From Desulfosediminicola flagellatus (GTDB taxonomy: Bacteria; Desulfobacterota; Desulfobulbia; Desulfobulbales; Desulfocapsaceae): a DNA stretch of 64,000 bases. The stretch lies in the NCBI RefSeq assembly GCF_005116655.2, contig NZ_CP050698.1, positions 884,001 to 948,000 on the forward strand, in the 5' to 3' direction. A program made the translations under genes and the position numbers. The notes beneath the pieces are model-generated. The model did no database searches, was not told where the DNA came from, and saw only the letters and a list, made by a program, of their open reading frames with translations. Below are positions 54,656-64,000 of the stretch, in pieces (within the stretch, counting starts at the first letter, position 1; every line of letters begins with the position of its first letter).

Positions 54656-55091
54656 ATCATCAAACGTAGGCCATTCGATGTTTCACGTGGAAGTAAATAT
54701 TGGACCAGCAGGGATTGCTATTACGTAGATCATTCCCTGGTGAATTTTGGAACGTTTTTACTTGCTATAAATGCTGTTGACCATACCTTTTCTGCTAATC
54801 TGAGGATTACCTTAACATCGTAGTACTTTCCGTTTCTCCTAAAATTCCATATAGCTATATTATAAGTGATATCCTTTAAAAGGATTCTTACTGATATATA
54901 TGCAGGATCCTATGTCTCCCTGATTGTCATCATATTGGTTGATTAAGCTTTACTGGAAAATTTTTGAAATGACTTTTGAGGGTAAACTTAGAACAACTGA
55001 ATGTGTTCAGCTTAGACGTACTGATTTGGGGAGATTTATATGGTGAAGAATGCCGAGATAAATATAGAAACCCAGAATGGTATAAACGAAA
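54656..55091. other. AT-rich intergenic region left of the tRNA remnant
   Basis: About 435 bases without a gene or clear repeat. It borders the terminator and tRNA-Arg remnant at its right end. Confidence 0.4.
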
Positions 55092-55125
55092 CAGGCCCTT
55101 ACAGAATAATTACTGTAAGGGCCTG
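55092..55125. terminator. Hairpin terminator of the tRNA-Arg gene
   Basis: A perfect 13-bp inverted repeat (CAGGCCCTTACAG / CTGTAAGGGCCTG) with an 8-base loop, just downstream of the 3' end of the tRNA-Arg remnant on the minus strand. It would have ended the original tRNA transcript. Confidence 0.7.
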
Positions 55126-55132
55126 AAATAAC

Positions 55133-55181
55133 TGGTACACCCGGACGGATTCGAACCGCCGACACCCAGGTTCGAAGCCTG
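55133..55181 (-). other. tRNA-Arg(UCG) 3' remnant: island attachment site (att)
   Basis: On the minus strand this reads the anticodon loop (TTCGAA, anticodon TCG), its 3' stem, the variable loop, the T arm (GGCGG-TTCGAAT-CCGTC) and the acceptor end GGGTGTA plus CCA. The 5' half of the tRNA is missing and foreign sequence begins after about 55181. This is the scar left when a tyrosine integrase inserts at a tRNA 3' end; the intact tRNA would be at the other end of the island, outside the window. Confidence 0.75.
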
Positions 55182-55349
55182 TGTTTAAGATTTCACATGA
55201 CATCACTTGAATGCATATGTGTTGACAAAACAATGTGTTCTGGGTAATTCAATTCACGTGGCGTCATTTTGTTTCACGCAAAAGGTTGTACAGGGGTTGT
55301 ACAAAAAGGTGCGCTTGCAATTTTCTTCTTTTAAACTCGGGTGTAATTC

Positions 55350-56591
55350 ATGCAGTGGATTAAGGACGGTCGATACGGTTTACGTTATCGAGAGCACGCA
55401 ACCAGAAAGACAGGAGTAGGGCGAAATAAACGACCGGTTAGATATTACACTGCTGTGTTCAAATTTAAGGGGAAAGTTATTACTGATGTTTATGGATATG
55501 AAGATGAATTTCCCGGTGGCCCGAATGAGATACAGGCAATTGCTCTCCGGCTAAAGATGAATCGTCAGGTTAAGATTCCACCATTTACTTATAAAGATTT
55601 ACTACATGATCGTGAGCATGAGTTGCTAATCCAGGAGCAAGCTCAAATAGCTGAAGCTGAGAAGCAAGAGAAACTCAATCGTACAGTGTTTGGTAATCTT
55701 TTTAGCGAATACATCGAATCAAAGCCAGATACTCGTGCTACTCGTGAATGTGCAGGTTTTTACAGAAAGTGGCTAGAGTCTGATCTTCATTCTAAACAAC
55801 TAGATGAGATTAAATTACTTGACCTGCAGCGAATTCAGAAAAGAATGGAGAAAGCTGGTCGTGCTCCGAGGACTATTAAGACCATTAAAGAGGTTGTGCG
55901 ACAGATATACAACTATGCTATTGAGCACGAGCTATACGCAGGAGTCAAATGCACTGATAATTTCCTGAAGAAGTTAAAACTGAACAATCAGCGTGAAGAG
56001 TACTACACAGCAGAGCAGGCTGAGCAGTTGTTGGGGGTATTGTTTGTAATATCTCCTCAGACTTATCAGATGGCAACTCTATCATTATACACCGGGATGA
56101 GGTTTGGTGAAATTGCTGGTTTGAGGTGGCAGCATGTTCGACTTGACCGAAGGACTATTTTCGTAGCTGATCCGAAGAATAAGGAGAGCCGCACAGTTCA
56201 CATGCTTGATGAGATACATGAGATGTTCAAGGAGATGGATGAGGGGGAACCCGGTGAATTGGTCTTTCCTGATAAAAGTGGAAATGGAGTAATACAAAAG
56301 ATTTCCAATACCTTCCCTCGAGCTGTTGATAGTCTTGGCTTTAATGAAGGCGTTACAGATCGTCGCCTGAAATTAGGATTCCATTCACTTCGACATACTG
56401 CAGCTAGTTGGATGGCTAATTCAGGCGTTGAGAGCATGGTGATTGCTAAGGTCCTTGGTCATAAAACATTAGCTATGGCCATGCGGTATAGCCATGTGAA
56501 TGACAATACCGTAAAGACTGCTATGCAGACTTTGCAAGAGACCAAGACCGAATCCAGTAATATTATTAAACTGCAACGTTCACAAAGTTGA
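55350..56591 (+). CDS. int: Site-specific tyrosine recombinase (phage-type integrase)
   Basis: 413 residues. N-terminal Arm-type DNA-binding region (about 1-90), SAM-like core-binding domain (about 115-205) and catalytic domain: Arg in TGMRFGEIAGL, HxxR as HSLRHT, a later His in LGHKT and the nucleophile Tyr in MRYSHV. It sits 170 bases from the tRNA-Arg remnant, as an island integrase should. It mediates integration and excision of this island. Confidence 0.93.
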   Translation: MQWIKDGRYGLRYREHATRKTGVGRNKRPVRYYTAVFKFKGKVITDVYGYEDEFPGGPNEIQAIALRLKMNRQVKIPPFTYKDLLHDREHELLIQEQAQIAEAEKQEKLNRTVFGNLFSEYIESKPDTRATRECAGFYRKWLESDLHSKQLDEIKLLDLQRIQKRMEKAGRAPRTIKTIKEVVRQIYNYAIEHELYAGVKCTDNFLKKLKLNNQREEYYTAEQAEQLLGVLFVISPQTYQMATLSLYTGMRFGEIAGLRWQHVRLDRRTIFVADPKNKESRTVHMLDEIHEMFKEMDEGEPGELVFPDKSGNGVIQKISNTFPRAVDSLGFNEGVTDRRLKLGFHSLRHTAASWMANSGVESMVIAKVLGHKTLAMAMRYSHVNDNTVKTAMQTLQETKTESSNIIKLQRSQS

Positions 56592-56905
56592 CTTTAATGG
56601 AAAGACGTTTCTCGTTACACTGTAACGGTTCAATAACATGCAAAAACCAACGTATAAAGGCAACGACGATATAGAGAAAAGGCGCTCAAAGACCCTGAAG
56701 GGCTACAAGTAATGCTTTGTCCTCAGCCTGCAGCCTACCTAGGTAGAGGATGCAAAACTTCAGGAAAAACTAAGCGCCAAATAATTGAAAAGGCACTTAT
56801 AGATTCTGATAAGCGTTACAGTGTAACGTAATTTTAAGTGTAGAAATCAAGATTCTATCTGACACAGCGCCTGGACATGCCTGCTTTCCACATTCATTGC
56901 TTCGC
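56592..56905. promoter_or_regulatory. Region between int and hsdR with two inverted palindromes
   Basis: CGTTACACTGTAACG (56613-56627) and its exact reverse complement CGTTACAGTGTAACG (56814-56828) lie 200 bases apart. They may bind an excisionase or regulator. A weak 39-codon frame (56712-56831) between them ends inside the second palindrome and has no recognised family. No other gene. Confidence 0.5.
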
Positions 56906-59900
56906 CTATATATCTCCACCAACCCCTTTAAACTTCTCCACAAAGGCTGAAATCTTTTGGAAGACCGTTTGCTTCTTCTTTTTGTATTGCGGATTGAGCG
57001 GGCTCATTTTGGGCAGTGTGGCATTGAGTGCCGTGCCGTTTTCGGTCGCGAATTCGCGCTTTAAGGACGCCTTGATGTAACGTCTTGCCTCCTCTTGATT
57101 CAGGGCCTCGGTCTGGATTAGCTCCTCGGCTTCGCGCTTTTGTTCAGCTTGGGCAAACTTGAAGAACGCATCGATCACGTTCGCTTTGTCTCCGATGTCG
57201 TTTAGATTCGTTTCATTGATGAAGTCAACAATCAGGCTCTCTTTTGCCCGGCTCCCAATGCTGGCTCGGATCACCCTTCTCACTTCATCGATGAGGTCAT
57301 CCTTGTTCTTGGTCTTCTTGTTGTGCTCAAAGATGAGTTCCAAAATGTAATCGAGATTGATCTCTTGGGATTTCAACAGATCCACCTCAAAAACCACATC
57401 ATCCCAATCAACGGTCGATTTGTCTTTCTGCTCAGCATCCTTCTGCCGTCTTAACCAGTCGCGGGTGTCATTGTAGGTGGATCGATAATCTTGCACCAGT
57501 CGCTCAGACGGAACCACGATTTTCTGCATTGCCTCCAGATCGTCGTCGCTCAGGTAGTGCTTCGCTTTGAATTCCTCGACCGCTTCCCCATCCTCCAGAT
57601 CAACCTCTTGCAAGGCTTTGAGGCCGGTAAACTCATCGTAGTTGCGCAACACATTCTCGACCCTAAGGTATTCTCCGAGCAGTTTCACAAAGTCTTTTTT
57701 ATCCTGTTCGCTCTCGATCTTGCTCGGTTCAGGGAAGCGCACTAGCAGCTCGTTCACTACCTCCACATAACCACGCAAATTCCTTCCGGTGGCGATGTCG
57801 GTAAAACCCTCCATGTATTCCTTATAGCTCTTTTCCAACACCACGTTCTTGGTGTTCGCATTGCCAAATAGAGTGATCGAATCAACAGTGCTCTGCTCCA
57901 GATCACGGAAGGTCACGATATTGCCGAAGGTCTTGGTGGTGTCATAAATCCGGTTAGTCCGTGAAAAAGCCTGCAAGAGTCCGTGGTAACGCAGGTTCTT
58001 ATCGACAAAAAGCGTGTTGAGAGTCGGTGCATCGAAGCCTGTCAGGAACATCCCTACCACAATCAGCAAGTCCACCTCCTGCTTCTTCACCCTCTGGGCC
58101 AGGTCGCGGTAGTAGTTTTGGAAACCCTTGCTATCGACCCCGTAGTTCGTCTTGAACGCTGCGTTGTAGTCGCCAATGGCAGCATCGAGGAACTCCTTGG
58201 CACTGCTATTCATAGCGACCACCTCGAAGCTCTCGTCGGGAATGTCGCCCACAGCATCCTGTTCCTCGTTGGCAGCAAAAGAGAAAATCGTGGCTACCTT
58301 GAGACGCTTCTTTTCCTCGACTTCACCTTGCAGCTCACGGAAGGTTTCATAATACGCCTTGGCTGCATCCACACTGCTCACAGCAAACATGGCATTGAAG
58401 CCCTTCGCCCCCATGTGCGCACGATGCGTCTTCAGGGGAAAATTCTTGAGGATGTAGCCTGAGATCTCACGAATACGATCTGGGTGGAGCAATGCCTGCT
58501 TATTCTCCGCAGCGGTGAGCTTCTTCTCATCCTGCTCGGTCTCGATGGTTTGGAACTGGGGACGCACGTCGTTGTAGTCCACCTTGAACTTCAACACCTT
58601 CTCATCACGAATGGCATCGGTAATCACGTAAGAATGCAGCTCCCGCCCGAAGACGCTTCCGGTCGTTTCGGCACCCAAGGCGTTCTGAGGGAAGATCGGC
58701 GTGCCCGTGAATCCAAATTGGTAATATCGCTTAAACTTCTTTTGCAGGTTCTTCTGCGCCTCACCGAATTGGCTGCGGTGGCACTCATCGAAAATGAAAA
58801 CCACTTGCTTGTTGTAGATGGGAAGGTCGCCATCCCCCCGCATCAGGTTGTTGAGCTTCTGGATAGTGGTGACGATGATCTTGTTATCATCCTTCTCCAT
58901 GTTCCGCTTCAGCCCCGCCGTGTTCTCGGAGCCGTTGACGCTATCGGGCGAGAATCGTTGGTATTCCTTCATCGTCTGGTAATCGAGGTCTTTGCGATCC
59001 ACCACGAAGAACACCTTATCGACGAAATCCAGCTCGGTGGCCAAACGCGCCGCCTTGAAGCTGGTGAGGGTCTTTCCTGATCCGGTGGTGTGCCAGATGA
59101 AGCCGCCACCCTCAGTGTTGCTCCAATTCTTTGCATGATGCGCACTCTTGATCTTCCAGAGGATACGTTCTGTCGCAGCAATCTGGTAGGGGCGCATCAC
59201 CAGCAGAGTGTTGTCCGCACCGAAGACGGAATACTTCAAGAGCACTTCCAACAAGGTGTGTTTCTGGAAAAATGTCGCGGTAAAATCCTTGAGGTCTTTG
59301 ATCAGCGAGTTGTCCGCCTTCGCCCAGTTCATGGTGAAGTCGAAACTGTTCTTATCCCGCTTCGTCGTATTGGCAAAGTAGCGGCTGTCCGTGCCATTGG
59401 AGATCACGAACAGTTGCAGATATTTATAGAGGGAGTTTTCCGAATTGAAGCTCTCTTTGCTGTAGCGGTGTACCTGGTTAAAGGCTTCACGGATCGCCAC
59501 CCCGCGCTTTTTCAGCTCGACCTGCACAAAGGGCAGCCCGTTGACAAGGATAGTGACATCGTACCGATTAGCATGGCTGCCAGCTTGCTCAAACTGCTTG
59601 ATCACCTGCAGCTTGTTGTTGAGCACATTCTTCTTATCCAGCAGATAAATGTTTTCGATGTGTCCGTCATCAAAGACAAAGTCATGGATGTAGTCCTCAT
59701 GGATTTTACGGGCCTTGTCTGTGCTGTGTTCATTGGCCGGGTCTAGATACTTCTCTACAAATCGCTTCCATTCATCCTCTGTGAATCGCACATCATTCAG
59801 CTCTTCAAGCTGGACACGGACATTGGCCAGCATCGCCTCGGGCGTACGGATATCCGTGGCGTAGGTGTAGCCCTGGTTTTCCAAATCCCGGATAAATTCC

Positions 59901-60010
59901 CGCTCCAAGGCATCTTCGCTCTGGTAGTCTTCTTTGAGCACAAGATCCCGATGATAGCGGTCGAGGACGATGAAGTGCTTGGTTTCGGCGATGGTGTTGT
60001 AATTGATCAT
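56906..60010 (-). CDS. hsdR: Type I restriction enzyme R subunit (HsdR)
   Basis: 1034 residues. N-terminal PD-(D/E)xK nuclease domain: Asp in YDVTILVNG and the E-x-K core in VQVELKKRG (about 150-172). Helicase domain: Walker [15 protein letters not shown] box ([13 protein letters not shown]), motif III FTGTPIF and motif [13 protein letters not shown]-driven DNA translocation and cleavage of unmodified DNA, as part of an R2M2S complex. The most downstream gene of the hsdM-hsdS-prrC-hsdR set on the minus strand. Confidence 0.96.
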   Translation of the reverse strand: MINYNTIAETKHFIVLDRYHRDLVLKEDYQSEDALEREFIRDLENQGYTYATDIRTPEAMLANVRVQLEELNDVRFTEDEWKRFVEKYLDPANEHSTDKARKIHEDYIHDFVFDDGHIENIYLLDKKNVLNNKLQVIKQFEQAGSHANRYDVTILVNGLPFVQVELKKRGVAIREAFNQVHRYSKESFNSENSLYKYLQLFVISNGTDSRYFANTTKRDKNSFDFTMNWAKADNSLIKDLKDFTATFFQKHTLLEVLLKYSVFGADNTLLVMRPYQIAATERILWKIKSAHHAKNWSNTEGGGFIWHTTGSGKTLTSFKAARLATELDFVDKVFFVVDRKDLDYQTMKEYQRFSPDSVNGSENTAGLKRNMEKDDNKIIVTTIQKLNNLMRGDGDLPIYNKQVVFIFDECHRSQFGEAQKNLQKKFKRYYQFGFTGTPIFPQNALGAETTGSVFGRELHSYVITDAIRDEKVLKFKVDYNDVRPQFQTIETEQDEKKLTAAENKQALLHPDRIREISGYILKNFPLKTHRAHMGAKGFNAMFAVSSVDAAKAYYETFRELQGEVEEKKRLKVATIFSFAANEEQDAVGDIPDESFEVVAMNSSAKEFLDAAIGDYNAAFKTNYGVDSKGFQNYYRDLAQRVKKQEVDLLIVVGMFLTGFDAPTLNTLFVDKNLRYHGLLQAFSRTNRIYDTTKTFGNIVTFRDLEQSTVDSITLFGNANTKNVVLEKSYKEYMEGFTDIATGRNLRGYVEVVNELLVRFPEPSKIESEQDKKDFVKLLGEYLRVENVLRNYDEFTGLKALQEVDLEDGEAVEEFKAKHYLSDDDLEAMQKIVVPSERLVQDYRSTYNDTRDWLRRQKDAEQKDKSTVDWDDVVFEVDLLKSQEINLDYILELIFEHNKKTKNKDDLIDEVRRVIRASIGSRAKESLIVDFINETNLNDIGDKANVIDAFFKFAQAEQKREAEELIQTEALNQEEARRYIKASLKREFATENGTALNATLPKMSPLNPQYKKKKQTVFQKISAFVEKFKGVGGDI

Positions 60011-60016
60011 GATGCG

Positions 60017-61168
60017 TTATCCTGCTGTTTCGGCGGGCTGGCCAGCCGCTGACTTGAAGCGGTAGGTCTCGTTGATTTTCCTGACAAGAAATCCCATCAT
60101 TCGCTTATCGTCATCATCAAGCTCTGTGACTTCCTCCGCAGAATGCTTGGAATGACTGAAAAGATTAATCATCCGCGTTTCGTAAGGATTCGTTCTTCCA
60201 CCCTCGGTTCTGGGCAGCAAATCGGCCCATTTTTCATACCCCAGAAAGGTAGACGTCTTCTCCAAGAGATTTCTCAGGTAATTGTAATGATACTTGCGAA
60301 TCTTTCCTGTTTGGATGGCTGTCTCCAGTTCGCTTTTCAAATAAAGGTGATAGGCAAAGGGGGAATCACTCTTTTGGTCTTCGAGTGTATGACCGCCGTC
60401 TTCCTCCTTCCTGAGCAAATACTTCTTCGCACCTCTGAGCTCGTTATGCAACACGTTGTAGAAAAGTGGATTGTGCGTGGTGATGATGAACTTCAGTTCG
60501 CTTTCGCTATGTTTAATGATGCTCGCGATATTGACAGCCAGCTCAATGAGGTGGTTCTCATCAAGAGAACTCACTGGATCGTCAATGAAGACATACTTCA
60601 AGTGATTGAACTGGTCAGTATCCCGCTCTTCCACCTCGGCGATATTCAGTGTTTCTACCACCAGATCCCAAAGCGTGTAGAAAACGCTCCAGACGAAATT
60701 GCTTTCCTCTCCCTTCGATAGCTTGATGTTGTCTTCCTGCTCCTGATTCCCACGCTCAAAGGAGAAAGTGACTTCTGAAAAGTCTCCATTGAACTCCGGT
60801 GTGAGTTTGTCACTGGTATAACGCTGAAAATTGGTGATGACATTCTGATCCTGCCCCTGATCGACTAGAGTCCAGTTGGTGAAGGCATTTGGCTGAATGA
60901 TAAGTTTGGGAGCCACATCCTCGGTTAAGTCGTTATCCCAATAAAAGAGATCCTCGGTGAACGCATTATAATAAAGGATTTTGAGATGCGACGGATCAGC
61001 TTCCTCCTCTCCATCACCCTCTGTGTCAGTGGTGAGTTTGGGTGAGACCAGTTCCTTGAATTCACGTGACAAACGTGTCTTGCCGCTTCCATTGAAGGCG
61101 TAGATCAGCTGCACTTTTTTATCACTCTCCTGAAGCTGCTCGGCGATTTCTCTCAAAGTCTGGCTCAT
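60017..61168 (-). CDS. prrC: PrrC-type anticodon nuclease with ABC-ATPase
   Basis: 383 residues from ATG 61168, one base after the hsdS stop and behind GGAG; a TTG at 61177 is an alternative start. ABC-ATPase: Walker A NGSGKT (26-31), signature LSKGEE (150-155), Walker [12 protein letters not shown] (to 203), H-loop THNP (about 232). In the C-terminal nuclease part, Arg299 and Glu303 (RNLLE) and His339 (INLFSH) match the Arg-x3-Glu...His triad of E. coli PrrC, 4 residues longer between Glu and His. In E. coli, PrrC is held inactive by the type IC enzyme and cuts tRNA-Lys when a phage inhibits restriction. Same gene order here (hsdM-hsdS-prrC-hsdR). Target tRNA is not proven. Confidence 0.85.
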   Translation of the reverse strand: MSQTLREIAEQLQESDKKVQLIYAFNGSGKTRLSREFKELVSPKLTTDTEGDGEEEADPSHLKILYYNAFTEDLFYWDNDLTEDVAPKLIIQPNAFTNWTLVDQGQDQNVITNFQRYTSDKLTPEFNGDFSEVTFSFERGNQEQEDNIKLSKGEESNFVWSVFYTLWDLVVETLNIAEVEERDTDQFNHLKYVFIDDPVSSLDENHLIELAVNIASIIKHSESELKFIITTHNPLFYNVLHNELRGAKKYLLRKEEDGGHTLEDQKSDSPFAYHLYLKSELETAIQTGKIRKYHYNYLRNLLEKTSTFLGYEKWADLLPRTEGGRTNPYETRMINLFSHSKHSAEEVTELDDDDKRMMGFLVRKINETYRFKSAAGQPAETAG

Positions 61169-61169
61169 C

Positions 61170-62456
61170 TTAGGCAACTCCCTCCGTTTGAGGTTCAGGT
61201 TTTGGGAAATCCAGCAACAAGTCGCGGTAGTACTCGTATTGCTGCTGTCGCAGCTCGATTTCCCGAGGGAGCCCCTCGCTGATGGAGTGTGTCAACGTGT
61301 CGAACTTGTCGAGAATGGCAACTATGCGGGATTGTTCTGCGAGAGATTTCTCGGGATCGTTTGGGAATGGAATAGGAATATACATTTTTGAAATGCCTTT
61401 TATTAAAAGCCTTTTCACTTTCCCCCGGCTCACGTGTTTTTCTTTTTCAGATGTGAATCGAGCCGTTTGCATATAGTGAGAGATGAATACCGGATTCATG
61501 GTGGAACGGAATGCGTAGCTGTCATCGTGAATAGCGACTTTTTCATTTCCCAACCATGCGACCGCTTTACCAACCTCTTCAACAGTTTCCCCTACGCTTG
61601 CGATGACGACATCTTTTGGCTCTGCGTATTTTAATGTTGGTGCAAGTTCAGGACGGACTTGTGAGATAGCCTCAGTGGTTGAGGTTCCATAATGAGTGTA
61701 AATTTCGCCATAGTGAATGACCTTAATGCCATTATCGGTGTAGTCAGATTTGGTGAAACGCTTTCCACGAATAAATTCACCGACTTCTTCCATTGTCTTC
61801 CACTCCACTTCACCCTCTTCGAAGGTGAGGAGCTGGTCGCGGTAGTAGTTGTATTGCTTTTTCCGGGCTGTAAGCTCGGCTGTAAGCTCGGCTGTAAGCT
61901 CGGTGAAAGTGTCCAAGATGCGGACGATTTCCGCTTGGATGGCTAGCGATTTCTCAGGGTTTTCTGGGCAGGGAATGGGGATGGGATATAAGGAGAGCCA
62001 CCGCGTGCTCAAGTTTTTCTGCCCTCCACCAGTGGCGTTTGCCATTGCATCATTTTCAAATGATGTCCGGTCAAAAAAGTGAAAAAGATACCGCGTTAAC
62101 ACAAGGTCTTCTTGGGCTCGAATACATGCAACTCGCTGGTTTAATCCTGCTGGCAAATCAGCTTTAGACAGCATTGCAACTCGTCCAGCATTACCCGTGA
62201 GAGACATTACTAGATCTCCATTTGTTAGCAGATACTTGGAAATCTCAGATTTCGAATCAATAGGGTAGAACTTCAGATTCTTGTCAGACATTTTTCCTTT
62301 TTGGACGTCTGAAATACGAATAACCCGAATTCCCGAATCCGTGTATCTTGAGCTTTTGAATGCGTATCCATTCAATACTTGAGAGAGAGCCCTTAACGGC
62401 ACCCATTCCACCTCCGCTCCATCAAGCAGCTTTTCTAAGAAGGCGCTCTCGTTCAA
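61170..62456 (-). CDS. hsdS: Type I restriction specificity subunit (HsdS, EcoR124/EcoprrI type)
   Basis: 428 residues with two target recognition domains (about 15-160 and 215-365) separated by a helical spacer. The C-terminal half ([19 protein letters not shown], then [12 protein letters not shown]) closely resembles type IC HsdS. The spacer holds three copies of Glu-Leu-Thr-Ala (186-197), each encoded by an exact 12-base repeat. In EcoR124I/EcoR124II the number of such repeats sets the length of the non-specific gap in the DNA target. Overlaps hsdM by four bases. Confidence 0.93.
   Translation of the reverse strand: MNESAFLEKLLDGAEVEWVPLRALSQVLNGYAFKSSRYTDSGIRVIRISDVQKGKMSDKNLKFYPIDSKSEISKYLLTNGDLVMSLTGNAGRVAMLSKADLPAGLNQRVACIRAQEDLVLTRYLFHFFDRTSFENDAMANATGGGQKNLSTRWLSLYPIPIPCPENPEKSLAIQAEIVRILDTFTELTAELTAELTARKKQYNYYRDQLLTFEEGEVEWKTMEEVGEFIRGKRFTKSDYTDNGIKVIHYGEIYTHYGTSTTEAISQVRPELAPTLKYAEPKDVVIASVGETVEEVGKAVAWLGNEKVAIHDDSYAFRSTMNPVFISHYMQTARFTSEKEKHVSRGKVKRLLIKGISKMYIPIPFPNDPEKSLAEQSRIVAILDKFDTLTHSISEGLPREIELRQQQYEYYRDLLLDFPKPEPQTEGVA
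61867..61902 (-). repeat. 12-bp triple tandem repeat inside hsdS spacer
   Basis: Three exact copies of GCTGTAAGCTCG (plus strand) at 61867, 61879 and 61891, in frame with hsdS. Adding or losing one unit keeps the frame but changes the spacer by four residues. Confidence 0.95.
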
Positions 62457-64000
62457 GCCTCACCCCCTACGATTTCCACGATGATGGTGTCGATATCCAT
62501 ACGAAGACCGTCGATTTTGGTGACGGTGGCTTCGATTTCCTGATTTAGCTCTGTGATGTTGACCACCTCGCGGGTGTCCTTGGTCTCTATATAGGAGCTG
62601 ACAGAGAGATTGAAGTCATTCTCCGCGATTTTCCCCATGCTTACGGACTTGGTAACATTCGCCACATCCTCCTTGCGGTCGAAGAGCTTCACAATCTCCG
62701 CGACGTGGGCATCGGTCATCAGGTTGTTGTTGGTGTTTTTCTTGAAGAAATCTTCCCCCGAGGCATCGATGAACTGAACCTTGGTATCGGTCTTGTGCTT
62801 GGAGAGCACGAGGATGTTCACGGCAATGGTCGTGCCGTAGAAGAGGTTCGGAGCGAGCGAGATGACGGTCTCCACAAAATTGTTCTCAACGAGGTATTGG
62901 CGGATTTTTTGCTCGGCCCCACCCCGGTAGAAAATCCCCGGAAAGCAGACGATGGCCGCCCGCCCCTTACTGGAGAGGTAATTGAGGCAGTGCATGACAA
63001 AACCGAAGTCTGCCTTGGATTTGGGTGCCAGCACACTGGCGGGAGCGAAGCGCTCGTCGTTGATAAGGGTGGGATCATCGCTACCAATCCATTTCACCGA
63101 GTAGGGTGGATTCGAGACGATGGCGTCAAAAGGCTTATCCTCGCGGAAGTGGGGTTCGGTCAGGGTGTTACCGAGCTGCATGTTGAACTTATCGTAGTTC
63201 ACATTGTGCAGAAACATGTTCATCCGAGCGAGGTTGTAAGTCGTGTGGTTGATCTCCTGACCAAAGAAACCGTCCTCAATCAAGTGATCGTCCATGTGCT
63301 TTTTCGCCTGTAGAAGAAGGGAGCCGGAACCTGCAGCTGGGTCGTAGACCTTGTTCACGCTCTTCTGCCCGTGGATGGCGAGCTGTGCAATGAGCTTGGA
63401 AACATGCTGGGGAGTGAAGAACTCACCACCCGACTTCCCTGCGTTGGCCGCGTAGTTGCCGATCAGGTATTCATAGGCATCCCCGAAGAGGTCGATCTCA
63501 TTGTCCTCAAAGTGTCCGAAGTCGAGTTCATTCACTCCTTTCAGCACGGCGGCGAGACGACTGTTCTTATCCTTGACCGTCCTACCCAAGCGGTTGCTCG
63601 TGGTGTCGAAGTCAGCAAACAGCCCTTTGATGTCCTCCTCAGAGGCGTAACCCATGGCAGAGCTCTCAATAGAGGTAAAGATCGCCTTCAGATCCGTATT
63701 GAGATCTTCGTTGTCATTCGCCTTGGCGACGACGTTTTCAAAGAGCTGGCTGGGATAAATGAAATAGCCCTTGGTCTTGATGGCATCGTCTTTAATATCA
63801 TCCGTGATGACATCATCCCCAAGCTTGGCGTAGTGGATGCTCTCGTCGCCGCCTTCAATGTAGCGAGCAAAATTCTCACTGATGAAGCGGTAGAAAAGTG
63901 CGCCAAGCACATATTGCTTGAAGTCCCATCCGTCCACGGTGCCGCGCACGTCATTGGCAATCTGCCAGATGCGTCGTTTCAGTTCGTCAAATTGTTGGGT
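62453..64000 (-). CDS. hsdM: Type I restriction DNA adenine methyltransferase (HsdM), 5' end outside window
   Basis: At least 515 residues visible; the frame runs off the right edge ([15 protein letters not shown] upstream), so its start is outside the window. N6-adenine methyltransferase: SAM-binding motif [11 protein letters not shown] and catalytic NPPY (SNPPYSVKW). N-terminal helical HsdM region and C-terminal coiled coil. It methylates the target adenine and forms the M2S core of the type I enzyme. Overlaps hsdS by four bases. Confidence 0.95.
   Translation of the reverse strand, partial: TQQFDELKRRIWQIANDVRGTVDGWDFKQYVLGALFYRFISENFARYIEGGDESIHYAKLGDDVITDDIKDDAIKTKGYFIYPSQLFENVVAKANDNEDLNTDLKAIFTSIESSAMGYASEEDIKGLFADFDTTSNRLGRTVKDKNSRLAAVLKGVNELDFGHFEDNEIDLFGDAYEYLIGNYAANAGKSGGEFFTPQHVSKLIAQLAIHGQKSVNKVYDPAAGSGSLLLQAKKHMDDHLIEDGFFGQEINHTTYNLARMNMFLHNVNYDKFNMQLGNTLTEPHFREDKPFDAIVSNPPYSVKWIGSDDPTLINDERFAPASVLAPKSKADFGFVMHCLNYLSSKGRAAIVCFPGIFYRGGAEQKIRQYLVENNFVETVISLAPNLFYGTTIAVNILVLSKHKTDTKVQFIDASGEDFFKKNTNNNLMTDAHVAEIVKLFDRKEDVANVTKSVSMGKIAENDFNLSVSSYIETKDTREVVNITELNQEIEATVTKIDGLRMDIDTIIVEIVGGEA

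Noticed and set aside
56712..56831. 39-codon frame between int and hsdR
   Set aside because: No recognised family and no clear ribosome site; described only in the regional entry.
57983..59746. Several plus-strand open frames of 150-220 codons opposite hsdR
   Set aside because: They are antisense shadows of a conserved GC-rich gene; they have no recognised domain.
1..64000. CRISPR array or cas genes
   Set aside because: No regular direct repeats with spacers and no Cas-like protein; the tandem repeats seen have no spacers.

Overview
The window looks like a chromosomal segment of an anaerobic Desulfobacterota bacterium, most likely Desulfobulbales-like. That placement is inferred from gene content, not from a search. 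The supporting genes are a Gram-negative envelope set (pal, skp, lolA, an MltD-like transglycosylase) next to rny and remA, the futalosine menaquinone genes mqnB and mqnD, NosL, several radical SAM enzymes, large sensor kinases and a stand-alone AmmeMemoRadiSam enzyme.

Layout. 1-3.2 kb: transglycosylase (cut by the left edge), NUDIX hydrolase, a zapB-like gene with zapA, and a well-supported 6S RNA. 3.8-6.7 kb: rny and tyrS, closed by a bidirectional terminator. 6.8-11.4 kb (minus): Fur/PerR-type regulator, a radical SAM gene with a small partner, and an alpha-glucan phosphorylase. 11.7-15.7 kb (plus): pal, skp, yicC, remA, gmk, rlmB. 15.8-20.9 kb (minus): S1 protein, phosphodiesterase, B12/radical SAM enzyme, lolA, murI. 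21.5-24.6 kb: zinc-ribbon protein, queA, mqnB-mqnD. 25-29 kb: MobA-like protein, a histidine kinase with its receiver, and a HTH/cysteine-rich protein. 29.5-33.8 kb: a six-gene TlpA-NosL-ABC transporter operon. 34.1-39.5 kb: a double-receiver PEP-synthase-like protein, then gdhA-bpt. 40-52.3 kb: AmmeMemoRadiSam enzyme, membrane protein, PilZ, LysE, FAD/Fe-S dehydrogenase, hybrid kinase, rarA. 52.3-55.1 kb: an AT-rich, decayed stretch with a broken IS200-type transposase.

From 55.13 kb to the right edge lies a genomic island. It begins at a 3' remnant of a tRNA-Arg(UCG) gene, which marks an attachment site, followed by a tyrosine integrase and then a type IC restriction-modification locus on the minus strand in the order hsdM-hsdS-prrC-hsdR. 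That is the gene order of the Escherichia coli EcoprrI locus. The fourth gene carries the ATPase motifs and the Arg/Glu/His pattern of the PrrC anticodon nuclease. The locus therefore reads as two-layer phage defence: DNA restriction, plus a latent tRNA-cutting guard expected to fire when the restriction complex is inhibited. hsdS has three exact 12-bp repeats encoding Glu-Leu-Thr-Ala in its central spacer, as in the EcoR124 family, where copy number sets the spacing of the recognised DNA site.

Non-coding structure is rich. At least two families of short inverted-repeat (MITE-like) elements recur across the window, and one copy looks like a hybrid of both. There is also a 23-bp triple tandem repeat and a CACCTCA heptamer array.
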